Positions 33,796 through 44,397 of a stretch of 64,000 nucleotides of DNA are shown piece after piece. The notes beneath the pieces are model-generated. The model saw nothing but the letters and a program-made list of their open reading frames with translations. It was not told where the DNA came from and did not search any database. Origin of the DNA: Corynespora cassiicola (lineage: Eukaryota > Ascomycota > Dothideomycetes > Pleosporales > Corynesporascaceae). The stretch lies in NCBI GenBank assembly GCA_022059125.1, contig JAEUWY010000005.1, forward strand, positions 1,302,001 through 1,366,000. Reading direction: 5' to 3'. Made by a program: the position numbers and the translations under genes. Each line of letters begins with the position of its first letter. Positions within the stretch are counted from its first letter, which is position 1.

Positions 33796-34370
33796 TCAAT
33801 CGGCATGGATGGGTTTTCGATGGTTATTCAGCGTGCAAGGCGCATGCGTCCTCGCGGTATGGACCGGACGAGCCGGCACTGGGTGCGCTTTCGGGCTGCG
33901 TCGCAAACGGGTGCCTATTTTACGATGACGCGGATGGGCGAGATGCGGAGGACGAAGGGGCGGGTTCGGGGGTCAAATAGCGCTCTCACCCAGAGGCGGA
34001 CAGCGGAGCCGGGCGCGCGCACAGGTCTCGGGGGCGGGCTGGGTGCGATGTGGCACAAAGCAAAGCTTGGAGAGGGTTCGGTGTTTGCGACGGTGGTGAG
34101 ATGCGCTCATCGCCCTGCAAGATACCACATTGGCTTGTGAAGGTGAACGAGTCCCTGCAAGCCGCGCTAGCCGCATGCAGCCTGGCGCCAACACGGCATC
34201 AGGACGAACCTCTGATCCGTTCGTTCCATCGCCTTCTCCACCACGCCAGCCTCCAAGCCTCCTTCATCACGCGCAGCCAGCAGCGGGAACAGGCATTAGT
34301 CTTAGCCATTGCTATGTACTACCGATACAGAGAGAATCCGCCAGCATTCAACCCCAGCGCCGCCTCCCCC
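33796..34370. promoter_or_regulatory. Promoter of VPS9/ANK gene and FAD oxidoreductase 3' flank
   Basis: 575 bp between two minus-strand genes. GC-rich near 33950-34060. No specific motif called. Confidence 0.5.
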
Positions 34371-36363
34371 TCACGACGTCTTCTTGCACAGCTTGGTCCC
34401 GTAGTCAATCACCTCCCAGTCCTCCGTCCCTGGCGTCGTTTGCGTGTAGAAGACGCCCGTGGGATCCCACTTCTTGCGGAGCTCCAACAGCCTGGGGTAG
34501 TTTGATCCCCAGTATGCCTCCTGCCAGTTGGGCTCGTAAAGATCGCCCTAGTTGCTGGGTCAGCACGGGTCGAAACACTTTGGAATGGACTCGGCATTCC
34601 TGACTTACCTCGTTCACATACGCCGCGCCATCTGGACTGGCCTCCCTCAATGCCTTGCCGACGATGTTGGTTTGCACATTCTGGCGCTCCAGCTTCAGCT
34701 CCCAGCTCTCGTCGCCGTTCATGCCAACGTTCGTGATCACAAAGCTGCTCGCATTGCGCCACTTGGGGTGGATGGCATTGTCCACCACTGGTGTACCATG
34801 GCCTGGATACACGATGTGGCCGATGGAGACACCGCTAACACCTTCGGCGGGCGCACCCGCTAAGATGAGTGCATCAGCTATAGCAGTACCATTCTCTGCA
34901 ATGTCCTTTTGCGTGAAAAGGCGGCCACCCACGACCGAGTTCTGGTTCGGCATCTCGTCCGAGAACATGTCGATGTAGAGCTCGAAAAAGGTCGGGAATG
35001 CCTTGGTGTACGATGAATAAGGCACCTTGGCAGCGTCAAGTTGCTCGTACAGAGGCTTCAGCACTTCGTTAAGCTTGGCCTCGTCCATGTTGGGCCCGAC
35101 AAATGGAGCGATGTGCAAGCGGCCGACCGAGAACTCAAAGTACGCAAACATTCCATACTCGGTGTAGTGATTGGAAAGGTTGTGGAAGATGCGGAAGCCC
35201 TCGTTGAACAATGCTGTGTCGTTGGTGTGGGTAGAATTGATGTCGAGGATGGTTCCCGCCGTAGGAACCTCCGGGAAGGTCTTGACAGTGATAGAAGTCA
35301 CAACGGCGAACGTGCTGGGACCGCCGCCCTTCAAGGCCCAGAAGAGGTCTGGGTTCTCATCAGCGTTGGCTGTGACGAATTCGCCGTTGGCAGTGATCGC
35401 GTCAAAAGACAGAACGTTGTCTGCACCCATGCCGTAAATCGAGGTCAACGGGCCGTGGCCTCCTCCTTGGATGTACCCGCCTCCCCATCCTACAGTCTGG
35501 GACACGTTAGAAAAGGCTCGAACATTGTAGCCATCTGCCTACTTACAGGGCATTCTCCTCCGACTATGACGACTTTTGGGTCTTGGGCGAAAGCTTGACG
35601 GTACAGCTCTCGGCCCTGGACACCGGCGCCAACGATGGCAGCACTTCCCGTCCACTCGCCAGGACCCTCGTACTTTGTCACAAACTTGGCCTCCTTGAAG
35701 CTGTGGGTATTTATGATGAGTGACCCATATCCAGTCGAACGACCCAAGAAGTCATGCCCTGTATTCCGAATGATGAGGCGGAGGTTGTGCTCCCGTGCAA
35801 ACTAATGACCGTTAGCTCGATTGCCCCTATGCTGTCATAACAGTCATCGACCCACATCTACACCAGCCTTGATCTGCTCTCTTGCAGTTGCCAAAATGAC
35901 ATAGTTGCCGTAGAATCCCCTCGTACATGTGGCATTTGGGTTGTCGGTAGGCAGGCATGTGTTATTCGTATATAGAGGCCAAAGGTTGGCTATGGGGTGA
36001 TCGGTGCTGTGAAATTTCAGTCATTGTTGGTGTCATCATTGGTTCTATATCTTACAGCCATTGCTCGTTGGTCCAATTCTCCTGGACTTCCGCACACGCC
36101 TCGGCATCGCGGACGTTCAGCGAGAGGTTCCCAACCCTGTTATAACAAGGAGCGCCAGGAGGCAGTGCAACCTCCAATGCGCCCTGGACGGTCGTGTTGA
36201 GGGCGGCCCAGTCATCGGTAGTCGGCCAGCAAGCGTTATCAGAATAGCATTTACACTGGTAAGCCACACCATTGACCTCCTTCTCCTCACCAATCCAAGG
36301 AGCACCAACGACACAATTGGCCGCAGCGATCAGGGAAACAAAGTAAGATGCACGACCCATCAT
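34371..36363 (-). CDS. Secreted FAD-linked oxidoreductase, BBE family
   Basis: Berberine-bridge-type flavoprotein oxidase acting outside the cell or in the secretory path. Model complement(join(34371..34547, 34609..35496, 35547..35801, 35856..36006, 36056..36363)), 592 aa, four introns of 49-61 nt. Signal peptide MMGRASYFVSLIAAANCVVG; FAD-binding domain about 120-310 with the flavin-linking His in NTGHDFLGRSTGYGSL, GAGVQGRELYR and GWGGGYIQGGGHGPL; substrate domain; C-terminal BBE motif NYPRLLELRKKWDPTGVF. The Cys used for a second flavin bond in BBE proper is not seen, so attachment is probably through His only. Similar enzymes sit in secondary-metabolite clusters, but no cluster partners are visible here. 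Confidence 0.9.
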
Positions 36364-38334
36364 GGCTACCTCGCGATAAGGTTGAGGAGCAGAGCTTAGG
36401 AGCCGCTGGAGACCTCCCCCGCAGATCGGCGGCTGAACCCTCTATTTATTGCCTCCAACACAGCTGAATCCATCTTGTGCAGAACCCTGTAGCACTATTT
36501 TCGAAGCTGTACCTGACAAGGAAAAAACCAATTGATTGTTCAGAAGGGCCCACAGCTGGACACTATGGTACCTTTGCAGGCCAATACTAGTAACCGTTCT
36601 GTCAGCCGCGGATCTATCCCATGTCGAGTTCCTGTAAATATCGCTCCGACCCATCGTTGCAGAGCGGCATATAGGCCCTTTTTGGCAATGATCCGCGTTC
36701 AAAACAAAATGGCCGCTGGTGTCGGCACCGGCCCGCTGGATGTGTGGTGGATCGTATTCTGACGCTTGCAGGTTCATGCGGTTAATCTGCCTGTGGCTTG
36801 CAGGGTCTTTGGATCCAGCAAGTAGGCCGAGGGCTTCACAGCTTCCACGGAGTCGCGAATGCGTCGCCCAGACCCCATCGGCTGTGGAAGAAGGCGACGG
36901 GGCATAAAGCATCTACATATGCACAATATCTTGCTTCCTGCCGCAGAGTGTCCCGTTCGCTTGGAGAAAAACGTGCGGCATGGCATGCCTTGGCTTTAAT
37001 TAATATACCCGCGCAAGGGTCGGACTAGGTTGTTAGGTTATTGGCATTGGTTTTCCCGGTAAGATCCAATCATAGAGCAATCTGGGCGGTTGCTACATCC
37101 ATACACCGAATCCTTCGACGCTACATTCTAGACGCATACGTCCTTTGCGCCGACATTCAAGGGCCAGTCTGTCGACCATCGCACGTTGCCCCGCGTAGAT
37201 GAAGGGGAGACGTCGCTGATTGGCCTCGGGGGCATTCCTCGGGATGAGCAGTGAGGGGATTTTAGCCTCTCATGCAGTCAGCGGCCAGCTCCTGTGCTGA
37301 GGGCGAGACGTTTTCTAGATGCCTTCAGAAATGAAGATGAATGGTTCCTTTTTCGGCAGATTTTCCTTGTCTGCTAGCCGCGACTATGCAGGGTATCGGG
37401 GCTGCGGGAAAGGCGACCCTCCGCGCTCGGTCTCGGGACACCAACGGGGGGGTTCGGCAGCCGCTCCGACTCTAGACCTACTCCGACCGGCATTTGGCCC
37501 TGTACGTCCGAATCCTTGATTATCTATTCCGTTTGCATGAACCGGCTTCAAATAGACGCCTCCCATAAACAGGACCAGGTATATCCATTGGATACTTTTT
37601 AGAGTCCAAGGCCAATGACGGTAATCGTGGTTGGAAAAGGACAGAATGGTCGAACGTCGGCCTCATGGCGCAAATTCTGACCATCAGCACTCGGACGCGG
37701 CGTCTGCAGTCTCGTCGTCAGATTAAGTTGGACCATGATCGGGCCTAAGAGATGCACTTTGGTCTTGGAATGCTTCTTGATCAGCATTCACGTGGCGTTT
37801 GCCCGTCGAGCAAATACGAAAGACGTGCATTTGATATCCGAAGAACATCCGTTCGGTGTTATCTGACCGAGCCTGGGATCGGAGCAGAACCTGGATGTCC
37901 CTGGCCGATAACGATTTGAGTTTGTCTGATCCCTAGACGGTTTTCAAAATGGCCAGGCGACCAATATGTGTCTATAGTATCGCTATGTTTGTTGAAACAG
38001 GTTAGTACCGCAAGGAACGAAAGCATTGCTCAAAAGTAACGTCGAAGGAATATATCTCCTGTAATTGTTGCCTGCTCGTGATTCTCTTCGGAATAAGGTA
38101 ATGTAGCTAAAAGCCGCAATCATGGTAGATTTTTCTTTTTACCTCAAGTATTAGGTGGACCATGTACGAGTGGCCCTTTCTAGGACATATTTCCCCCTAT
38201 TCCTAGAGCAACCCTTGATGAGAAAAAAAAAATGCTTCAAACATTAGAGAAAGACCTTGGTATACTGTAAAGAATGTATGCTCCGCATCGAACAAAACTC
38301 GTCATTGCTGTTCCCATATGTTGATGCTCTGGTG
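36364..38334. other. Gene-free region between oxidoreductase and F-box-like gene
   Basis: About 2 kb. The first 200 bp should be the oxidoreductase promoter. A 156-codon minus-strand ORF at 36442-36912 has no coding pattern. The segment from 38000 to 38330 is AT-rich with an A-run at 38222-38231. No repeats with clear ends. Confidence 0.5.
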
Positions 38335-39681
38335 TTACTCTGGCGGAAGCCGATGGTCTTCGCGATTCAACTTGTGACAAAATCCCCCCGACCAATCGCC
38401 ATGGTAAGTGCCCGGTCGGTTTGACGGACCGTTCGGACAATCAATCAACAGGTCTTTTCGCCATCGGATTCTGAGCAGTGCATTACGGACCCGATCTTCT
38501 ATTTGCCTTGTCACATCAATCCCTAGCGGTCCGATATCAATCTGCTCTCGAATGATGGCACTACTTTCATCTGGCACTGCGTGCGGATCTCTTGTTGAAC
38601 AACCGCAACGTCGATAATGCTGTGCAGCCTCAATTTCCAAGCTCTCTAGCGACTTGCATCCTTTGTAAAGTGATTTGTAGGCATCGCTAATTGTGTGCAG
38701 TTGGTGTTGCTTGCAGACTTGAACTGCCAGTACGTGGGGGGAGTATTTCAACGCACGAAGACTAGGGCAATGGTCTGCAATGAAGCGGATAGAGTCGGCT
38801 TGTCGGCGTAATACACGTGCGTAATAGTACCTTGTATGCGATGGGGTCTTGGTCGTAGTCGTGGTGCCGATATTCTTGTGGAGTGCAATACGAGTCAAGG
38901 TCGCCATGGTTGAATTTGAGATGGCCATGCGAGCGAAGTCCGTACTAAGGTCAAGTCAGTATTAAAAAAAACGCTGTGTCAATGAGTCTTCTTACCCCAT
39001 GTGCCTGTGGCCAGCCCAGTAGCGTCTCCCTCCTGTGAGCCACACATCATTGGTGGAATGGACGGCTCGATCGCTCAACTCAAAATCGAACTGGACCGTC
39101 ACTTTCGAGTAGAGCAAATGGCACAACTCCCCATGTATCCGCTTGTTCAAACACATCATGTTTGTCTCGAACCTAGTCCATTGTGATGCACCACGGCAAT
39201 ACTCGCAATTTGCCCAGCATGGCCGTTTACCGTGCCACAGCAGTGCGCCTGCTTGCAGAGGCTCGTTCCCACGGACCCTTCGCGGGGCCGTGTAATCTGG
39301 GTCTGTGTGGACAAGAGTGCCTAGAGACACAGTATCCTTGCCGAATGCGTCGAGGAATCTTATTGTAGACACTTGGCATAATCTTGCGCTTTGCACTTGA
39401 CTTCGCTCCTTCTTGCTGAGGATACCGCGCCCTTTGTAATGATGGCAGTACATCGCATAGAATCGATGGATCCATATTCTGTTTGAAGGAGGGGGATAAC
39501 CGAGGTATTCGTATATGATTTGTCTGATTTCGGCTGGCAAGACCTCAAGTCTCGAGAGTGCACTGGGTCGGCTGCTGGCACCGGGAGACTCCATAACAGC
39601 AGACAATGTGGATAAAGCTTCTCTATCAAGGAGTTTTACGGTTTTCTTTTTACAAGTGCAAGATTTCATGAGGCGAAGCAT
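38335..39681 (-). CDS. F-box/2EXR-like protein, function unknown
   Basis: Model complement(join(38335..38944, 38996..39681)), 431 aa, 51-nt intron joining GG|T. The start is the ATG giving MLRLMKSCTCKKK. Residues about 40-60 (LEVLPAEIRQIIYEYLGYPP) form the short F-box/2EXR motif common in Pezizomycotina, which may link to SCF ubiquitin ligases. Further on are WANCEYCRGASQWTRFETNM, LNKRIHGELCHLLYSKVTV, and a C-terminal half with IRFIADHCPSLRALKYSPH and CKSLESLEIEAA, reminiscent of degenerate leucine-rich segments. Such proteins are abundant, fast-evolving and mostly uncharacterised. Confidence 0.75.
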
Positions 39682-40173
39682 ACTTTTTTGTTCACACCCC
39701 GGAGGGGCCACATATATACAAAGAATGAGTCATAGCGTAACGGGGGCTATGCATGTCGCTTGTTGTCAGAGCTTACATGGCATAGTCATCAAAACTACAG
39801 GCAAACTCTACCTAGAAAACTATAAAAGCCGAAGCCGTGTGAAGACACTCCTCGCTTTTAATGTTGCTTCTTGCACGTACTAATAGCCACTCTCCAGATT
39901 TATTTGCACGTCTATTCTTAAATAATTGGGACCTTTGTGTAGCAATGTAGATGGAAATTGAAATGAAGTAATTTTACTTCTTGAAATCAATTAATCTATT
40001 CATCATGATCTCACCCCAGCGCTGAGGTCAAAGGTCCGCTTGGTGAGTCAGTTTGTCTACGAGTCCTTGATAAACCACCCTCTCCAAAAACCCAAACGTT
40101 CCTTTGACCTTCATTCATTCTAATATCTCTCTTTTACAATAACTTTTACATAACTCAATTTGTAGCTTCAGTC
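39682..40173. promoter_or_regulatory. Divergent region between F-box-like gene and secreted protein A
   Basis: 492 bp between divergent start codons, AT-rich, with a pyrimidine-rich and AT-rich stretch just before 40174. No motif assigned. Confidence 0.5.
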
Positions 40174-40933
40174 ATGAAATTCTATTACCTACTCTTCGCC
40201 GCCTCAGTGGCGCCGGCTTTGACTTACCCGACTACGGGGAAAGCCACATCCGCCTTACACCCGCGCACGGATGCCACTTTGTACATTCGACTTTCTGAGG
40301 ACAATAAGAGAAAGGGAAGGATGACTGTGGGTAATCTTCTCAGTCAACAACTCTATGATGTTGTGTACTCAGCGGTGTCCAAATTGTGTCCCTACGACGA
40401 GCAGGTTGATCGGATGAAATGTACACCTTCTGCAGCAAAGCCAGTAGACCTTGGACCCATCATTGGCTTGGGGCAACAAGGAAATTTGACACTAGAACTT
40501 GTCAATGGCTGGTTTGCGCACGGCTACCCAGGAATCGACAATTTGATATACAAGCAAAGTAAGATACTGTTTGTTTTGGGGATGGCAGCAGACATTGGAG
40601 CAATAATATTCCCTAACGAGCATAATAGTTGCCGGAACTCTCAAAGCCCAGTCCGAAATAGAGGAAAATTGCCACCGTGGTGAACAAAACCGACTTTTTT
40701 GTAGTGTTATGGAACATCTGGGTGTGCGCGAAGACAAAACGGGCTCATATATGGATGTCAAAGTCTCTAGTTGGCGTGAACCTGACAAGTTTAACTGCGA
40801 ATCTTCGAAAAATGCTGCAACACAATTCTTTGATGCCAATGTTAGGGACGATCTGAGTAAGCTCGTGGGGGTCAAGAATATGGGAACCTATGCCCACTGT
40901 GATGCCTTTGAGGACAAACCGCCACCTCACTAA
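40174..40933 (+). CDS. Six-cysteine secreted protein, family member A
   Basis: Model join(40174..40558, 40629..40933), 229 aa, one phase-1 intron of 70 nt. Signal peptide MKFYYLLFAASVAPALT; then a short pro-like segment ending HPRTDAT, shared with members B and C. Six cysteines: two in exon 1 spaced C-x10-C (LCPYDEQVDRMKC) and four in exon 2. Conserved blocks are GYPGIDNLIYKQ at the end of exon 1, GVREDKTGSYMDV, FFDANVRDDLSKLV and a C-terminal GTYAHC. The intron splits the same codon in all three paralogues. I recognise no named family. Secretion, disulfides and tandem duplication in AT-rich DNA fit an effector or antimicrobial role, but that is inference only. Confidence 0.8.
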
Positions 40934-42444
40934 GGCTCCCTATTAGAGACGATACGGGAATATATGTATACGATAGATTAGTTGACCTAATCGAATACAA
41001 AGTCAAGTACACAATAATGAGTTTTAATGACGTAAAAATGATTTTAAATAATACTCTAGTAGACATATCTAGACTTCATGTCCATGTTGCTGATTAAGAT
41101 GTGCTGCGCTCTCGAGATATTTCGTAATTTGTATATCAAAACCTTGCTTTACGCAAAAATTATATGCCCCCCTTTCATAACCACAATCACAAAGCTAGAT
41201 TCTCTCTTTTTAATGATCTTGACAGGGATTTTCTTGGCTCCCACCTTAAACTAATCCGAGAGCTGTTTGCTTCCCTAATCTAATCATAACGTCTGCACCT
41301 TGAGTATTCGTCTTGATACAGTATCGAAAGGTAATTTCAATACAATAATGTGGGTGATCTTCTATGTCAAGCGCTACAATACTAAGTTTGCAAGACAAGA
41401 TTCAAAGAATAGGACGGAATCAGATGTTACGACCCTTTACTATATATACAAATGAGACTGCGCTGGTGAACACTTCAAATAAAGCACTAATACGCCGACG
41501 AATTATTTTTCTGCAAGATAGCTAGTTTAACCCAGAATATGCTGATATCGGAAATTTTATGTATAGATGATAAGTATAATCAAATTCCTTAGCTGCAAGA
41601 ATATCTGTAGAGAGAATGCTCGCAATAATATTTCTTATTAAAGTTGATTTAGGAGTCAGTGAAGAACCGTGGTTCCGAAGCTACCAGAATATAAGTATAA
41701 TAACTAACAAGGAGATAGACAATAGCTGAAAGCGTTTGGGCATTGTAATACACACATAATCATTGAGTTGGTAAATACTTTGTATAAGGAAACTCATTAG
41801 GCTGTAAAGATATCCTTTAATCATAATGTTCAAGTGTAAATAATGAAACCGGCCGGTATTTGCAACCTGCATTGGAACTATTAGCCACCAGATAATCTTT
41901 TTAATCTCTCTCCAATGGTATACTTTAATACTACTATTTCAAAGCAGAAATAATGGAGGGTACTCGGTATGGTCAAGTTCTTGTGTAATGTGACTAACAA
42001 AGTTCTTGTCTGTTTGTGGCCTGCTCATCTTGTGAATCTATCGTTTTAGGTGGCACAACAGACTAATCTTTTCGAGTTTATAAATCACTAGCAAGGTGTA
42101 CTGTATACAAAATATAAGTGTATCACGAAACAAAAGCTCATAAGCCACTACCCGGCTTGAAAACACGATATACGAATGTCGAGCTGATCACCTGACGGGT
42201 ACAACAAACTAATATTATTGAATATAATGTTTATGTAAGAAAACTTTTGAAGTGTATGAAATCTTCTTTCAATGACTCAATGTGATCAAAATTCCATTGT
42301 AGATGTCTTAATTAACAAAGCCCCTTCCCGCACAGCTTCTTTGACTCAACAACAAGATAAATAGAGCAATCTTATCAAAAAATTCTACTCCTTTTTCAAC
42401 ATAAAAATTCCGTTCAATTTAGATCCGTTGACAACCAAATAAAT
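40934..42444. other. AT-rich gene-free spacer between paralogues A and B
   Basis: 1.5 kb of strongly AT-rich DNA with many TA steps and stop codons in all frames. It could be a decayed repeat mutated by RIP, but no repeat unit, terminal repeat or transposase-like ORF remains visible. Confidence 0.5.
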
Positions 42445-43225
42445 ATGAAGCCTTTATCCCTTCTGGCCTTTTTTATAGCAACACTCACCTCAGCCTCAGC
42501 CTCGTCTCCCCCCCCCCCCCCCCCCGCACCGACTCCACATTCTACATTCGTCTAGGCGCCAAGCATAGAAATGTTGGAACGCTAGTAGGCCAACCCCTCT
42601 ACGATGTGATATACAGGAAGATTTCCCAGTTTTGTTACTACAATAAAGAAGAAAATAAGGTGACGTGCATAAATGATTCAGCAAAGGCCGCCACAGATGT
42701 TGAAGGGCCATATGGGGAGAAAGGTGACTTGATGGTTTTTTTGGAAAGCGCTAATTTCCCAAGTGGGTATCCGGGGATCGAAAAGCTTCTTTATGAGCAA
42801 GGCAGGTGGTGTTTCCTGAGTAGTTAGTCTAGCTGGAACGTGCTTTCTCATCTCGAGGGAGCACATTTCATGTTCTGATTATGGGGTGCTCTCCAATGCA
42901 ATAACAGTTTGATAGAGCTAATGTTGATTTAGTTGCCGGAACTTTCAAAGTCATGTCAGAAGACCAGAGCAACTGCTATGATGAGGACATAAAGCGGCTT
43001 TGCAACGTCGGGTACTTCGTGGGAGTACGCGAAGCGAAAACGGGTGCTCATTTTGATGTTAGTGTACGCTGGGGTGTCCGGAGTTTAAAAGGGAAGTTCA
43101 ACTGTAAAGCAGCCCAAAAATCCGCTACAAAGTTCTTTGACGAGAATGTGAGGGGCGATTTGATGAAGGTGGTAAAGTCAGCTGATATGGGGTCGCACGC
43201 AAACTGTGAAGAACGACCTGTGTAA
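42445..43225 (+). pseudogene. Six-cysteine secreted protein, family member B, frame broken by poly-C
   Basis: Paralogue of A and C with the same layout. Exon 1 begins with a signal peptide (MKPLSLLAFFIATLTSASA), then hits an 18-C run at 42508-42525. As written, the frame after the run ends at a stop at 42553-42555, while the family sequence (RTDSTFYIRL, LYDVIYRKISQFC, SGYPGIEKLLYEQ) continues in another frame. The intron would run 42802-42932 and its donor is GC instead of GT, at the position where A and C have GT; exon 2 (42933-43225) is intact with VGVREAKTGAHFDV, FFDENVRGDL and GSHANC. The body carries all six cysteines and no other stop, so the break is recent, a length-variable switch, or a sequencing error. 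Confidence 0.75.
42508..42525. repeat. 18-C homopolymer inside coding region of member B
   Basis: Eighteen consecutive C directly after the predicted signal peptide. Tracts of this length are prone to slippage in replication and to miscounting in sequencing. A change of one base in the right direction would restore the family frame. Confidence 0.9.
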
Positions 43226-43474
43226 TAGTGCTGGAGAAGCAGGATATCCTAGATAGACGTAGAGTTTTCAGAAGTAGCTGTCCTCCGAGTTATGGATGTT
43301 GGTCTTTCTTGAGTTGGGTGACTCTTCAACCCCTGACTAAGCATCCTATGATTCACGCATTGTGCAACATTTAAACACTCACCATTCTCCAGAATTCCCT
43401 ACGCATTCCTTCATACCAAACTTTGATTTCTTTCCTATCACAGAGAGCCCGAAAATTTTACCCGCCACAGCATT

Positions 43475-44153
43475 ATGAAAATCTCGTGCGTTCTGGTAGC
43501 ACTCGCCTCCGGGTTATTGGACCCAGTAGATAGTTCTCCCATTCTTTACCCTCGTACGGATGCAACATTCTATACCGATATATCAATCCACAAAGTCAAG
43601 GCCGGAAGTATTGCCGGTCAGAAACTTGCCGACCTTATTTACGACCACACATTGACCCACTATGCCTGCCAGTGGAACGCAGTGGAGCAAAAGGAGACAT
43701 GTGAACAGAATAGCAAAACCCGCTCTCTTGGGAGAATTCCAGGGGGTGACCTTATGATTCATTTCATAGGCGGGAATTTCCCCAAAGAATACCCGGGTAT
43801 CCGCGAATTGTTGACTGAACAGGGTGAGTCACGACCATTTCTGTGTCAAGAACTATACGGCATGAAAATGGAAGCTGACAAAATAAACAGTATCATCTAT
43901 TTTCAGAGACCTATCCGATCTCAATGCTTGTACGGATAACTGCACTATTCCCGGTTATGTCGGCGTTCTAGAGGACTCCACGGGCGCCTTTTTGCGAATT
44001 TTTGTACGTACTCCTTCGACTGGCAAACCCTTTCCCTGCGATGATATCAAGAGGCTTTCAATCGGGAATTTCGACAAGAACATCAGAAGCCGTTTAAGCA
44101 CACTCATCCGTAAGAACGACATTGGGTCATTCGTCACTTGTAAAACTCCATAG
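43475..44153 (+). CDS. Six-cysteine secreted protein, family member C
   Basis: Model join(43475..43823, 43891..44153), 203 aa, one phase-1 intron of 67 nt with GTGAGT donor. The acceptor at 43890 (AAACAG) was preferred to one at 43906 because it preserves the frame and aligns with the paralogues (VSSIFRDLSDLNAC against IAGTLKAQSE and VAGTFKVMSE). Signal peptide MKISCVLVALASGLLDPVDS, then YPRTDATFYT. Exon 1 has the same C-x10-C pair (YACQWNAVEQKETC); exon 2 has ACTDNC, FPC and a terminal VTC. VGVLEDSTGAFLRIF and NFDKNIRSRLSTLI match blocks in A and B. It is the most diverged of the three. Confidence 0.8.
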
Positions 44154-44397
44154 TGAACGGCAGCCTTGACATCTCTTAGGGCCGAGCTTCTGCGAAGCCC
44201 CAATAGCTCCCGGATCAGATCAGGACATGAGATGATGGAATACAAAGGACAATCATTTACTTCCAAATGTAATTTTCATTTCAATCAGATGGTCTTTTTC
44301 CCATGCCACACTCTCAAGCCCATAATGCCATCCGACGCCCGATTTTTCAGTCGGAAGTAACCTCTGAAAACGCCAGCGCTAATCCAAAAACCTACAC

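Noticed and set aside
36442..36912. 156-codon minus-strand ORF upstream of the FAD oxidoreductase
   Set aside because: No signal peptide, domain or biased codon use; overlaps the expected promoter.
43904..43939. Alternative acceptor for family member C after TTTTCAG
   Set aside because: It leads to a short frame that stops after 11 codons; the acceptor at 43890 preserves the cysteines and the family blocks.
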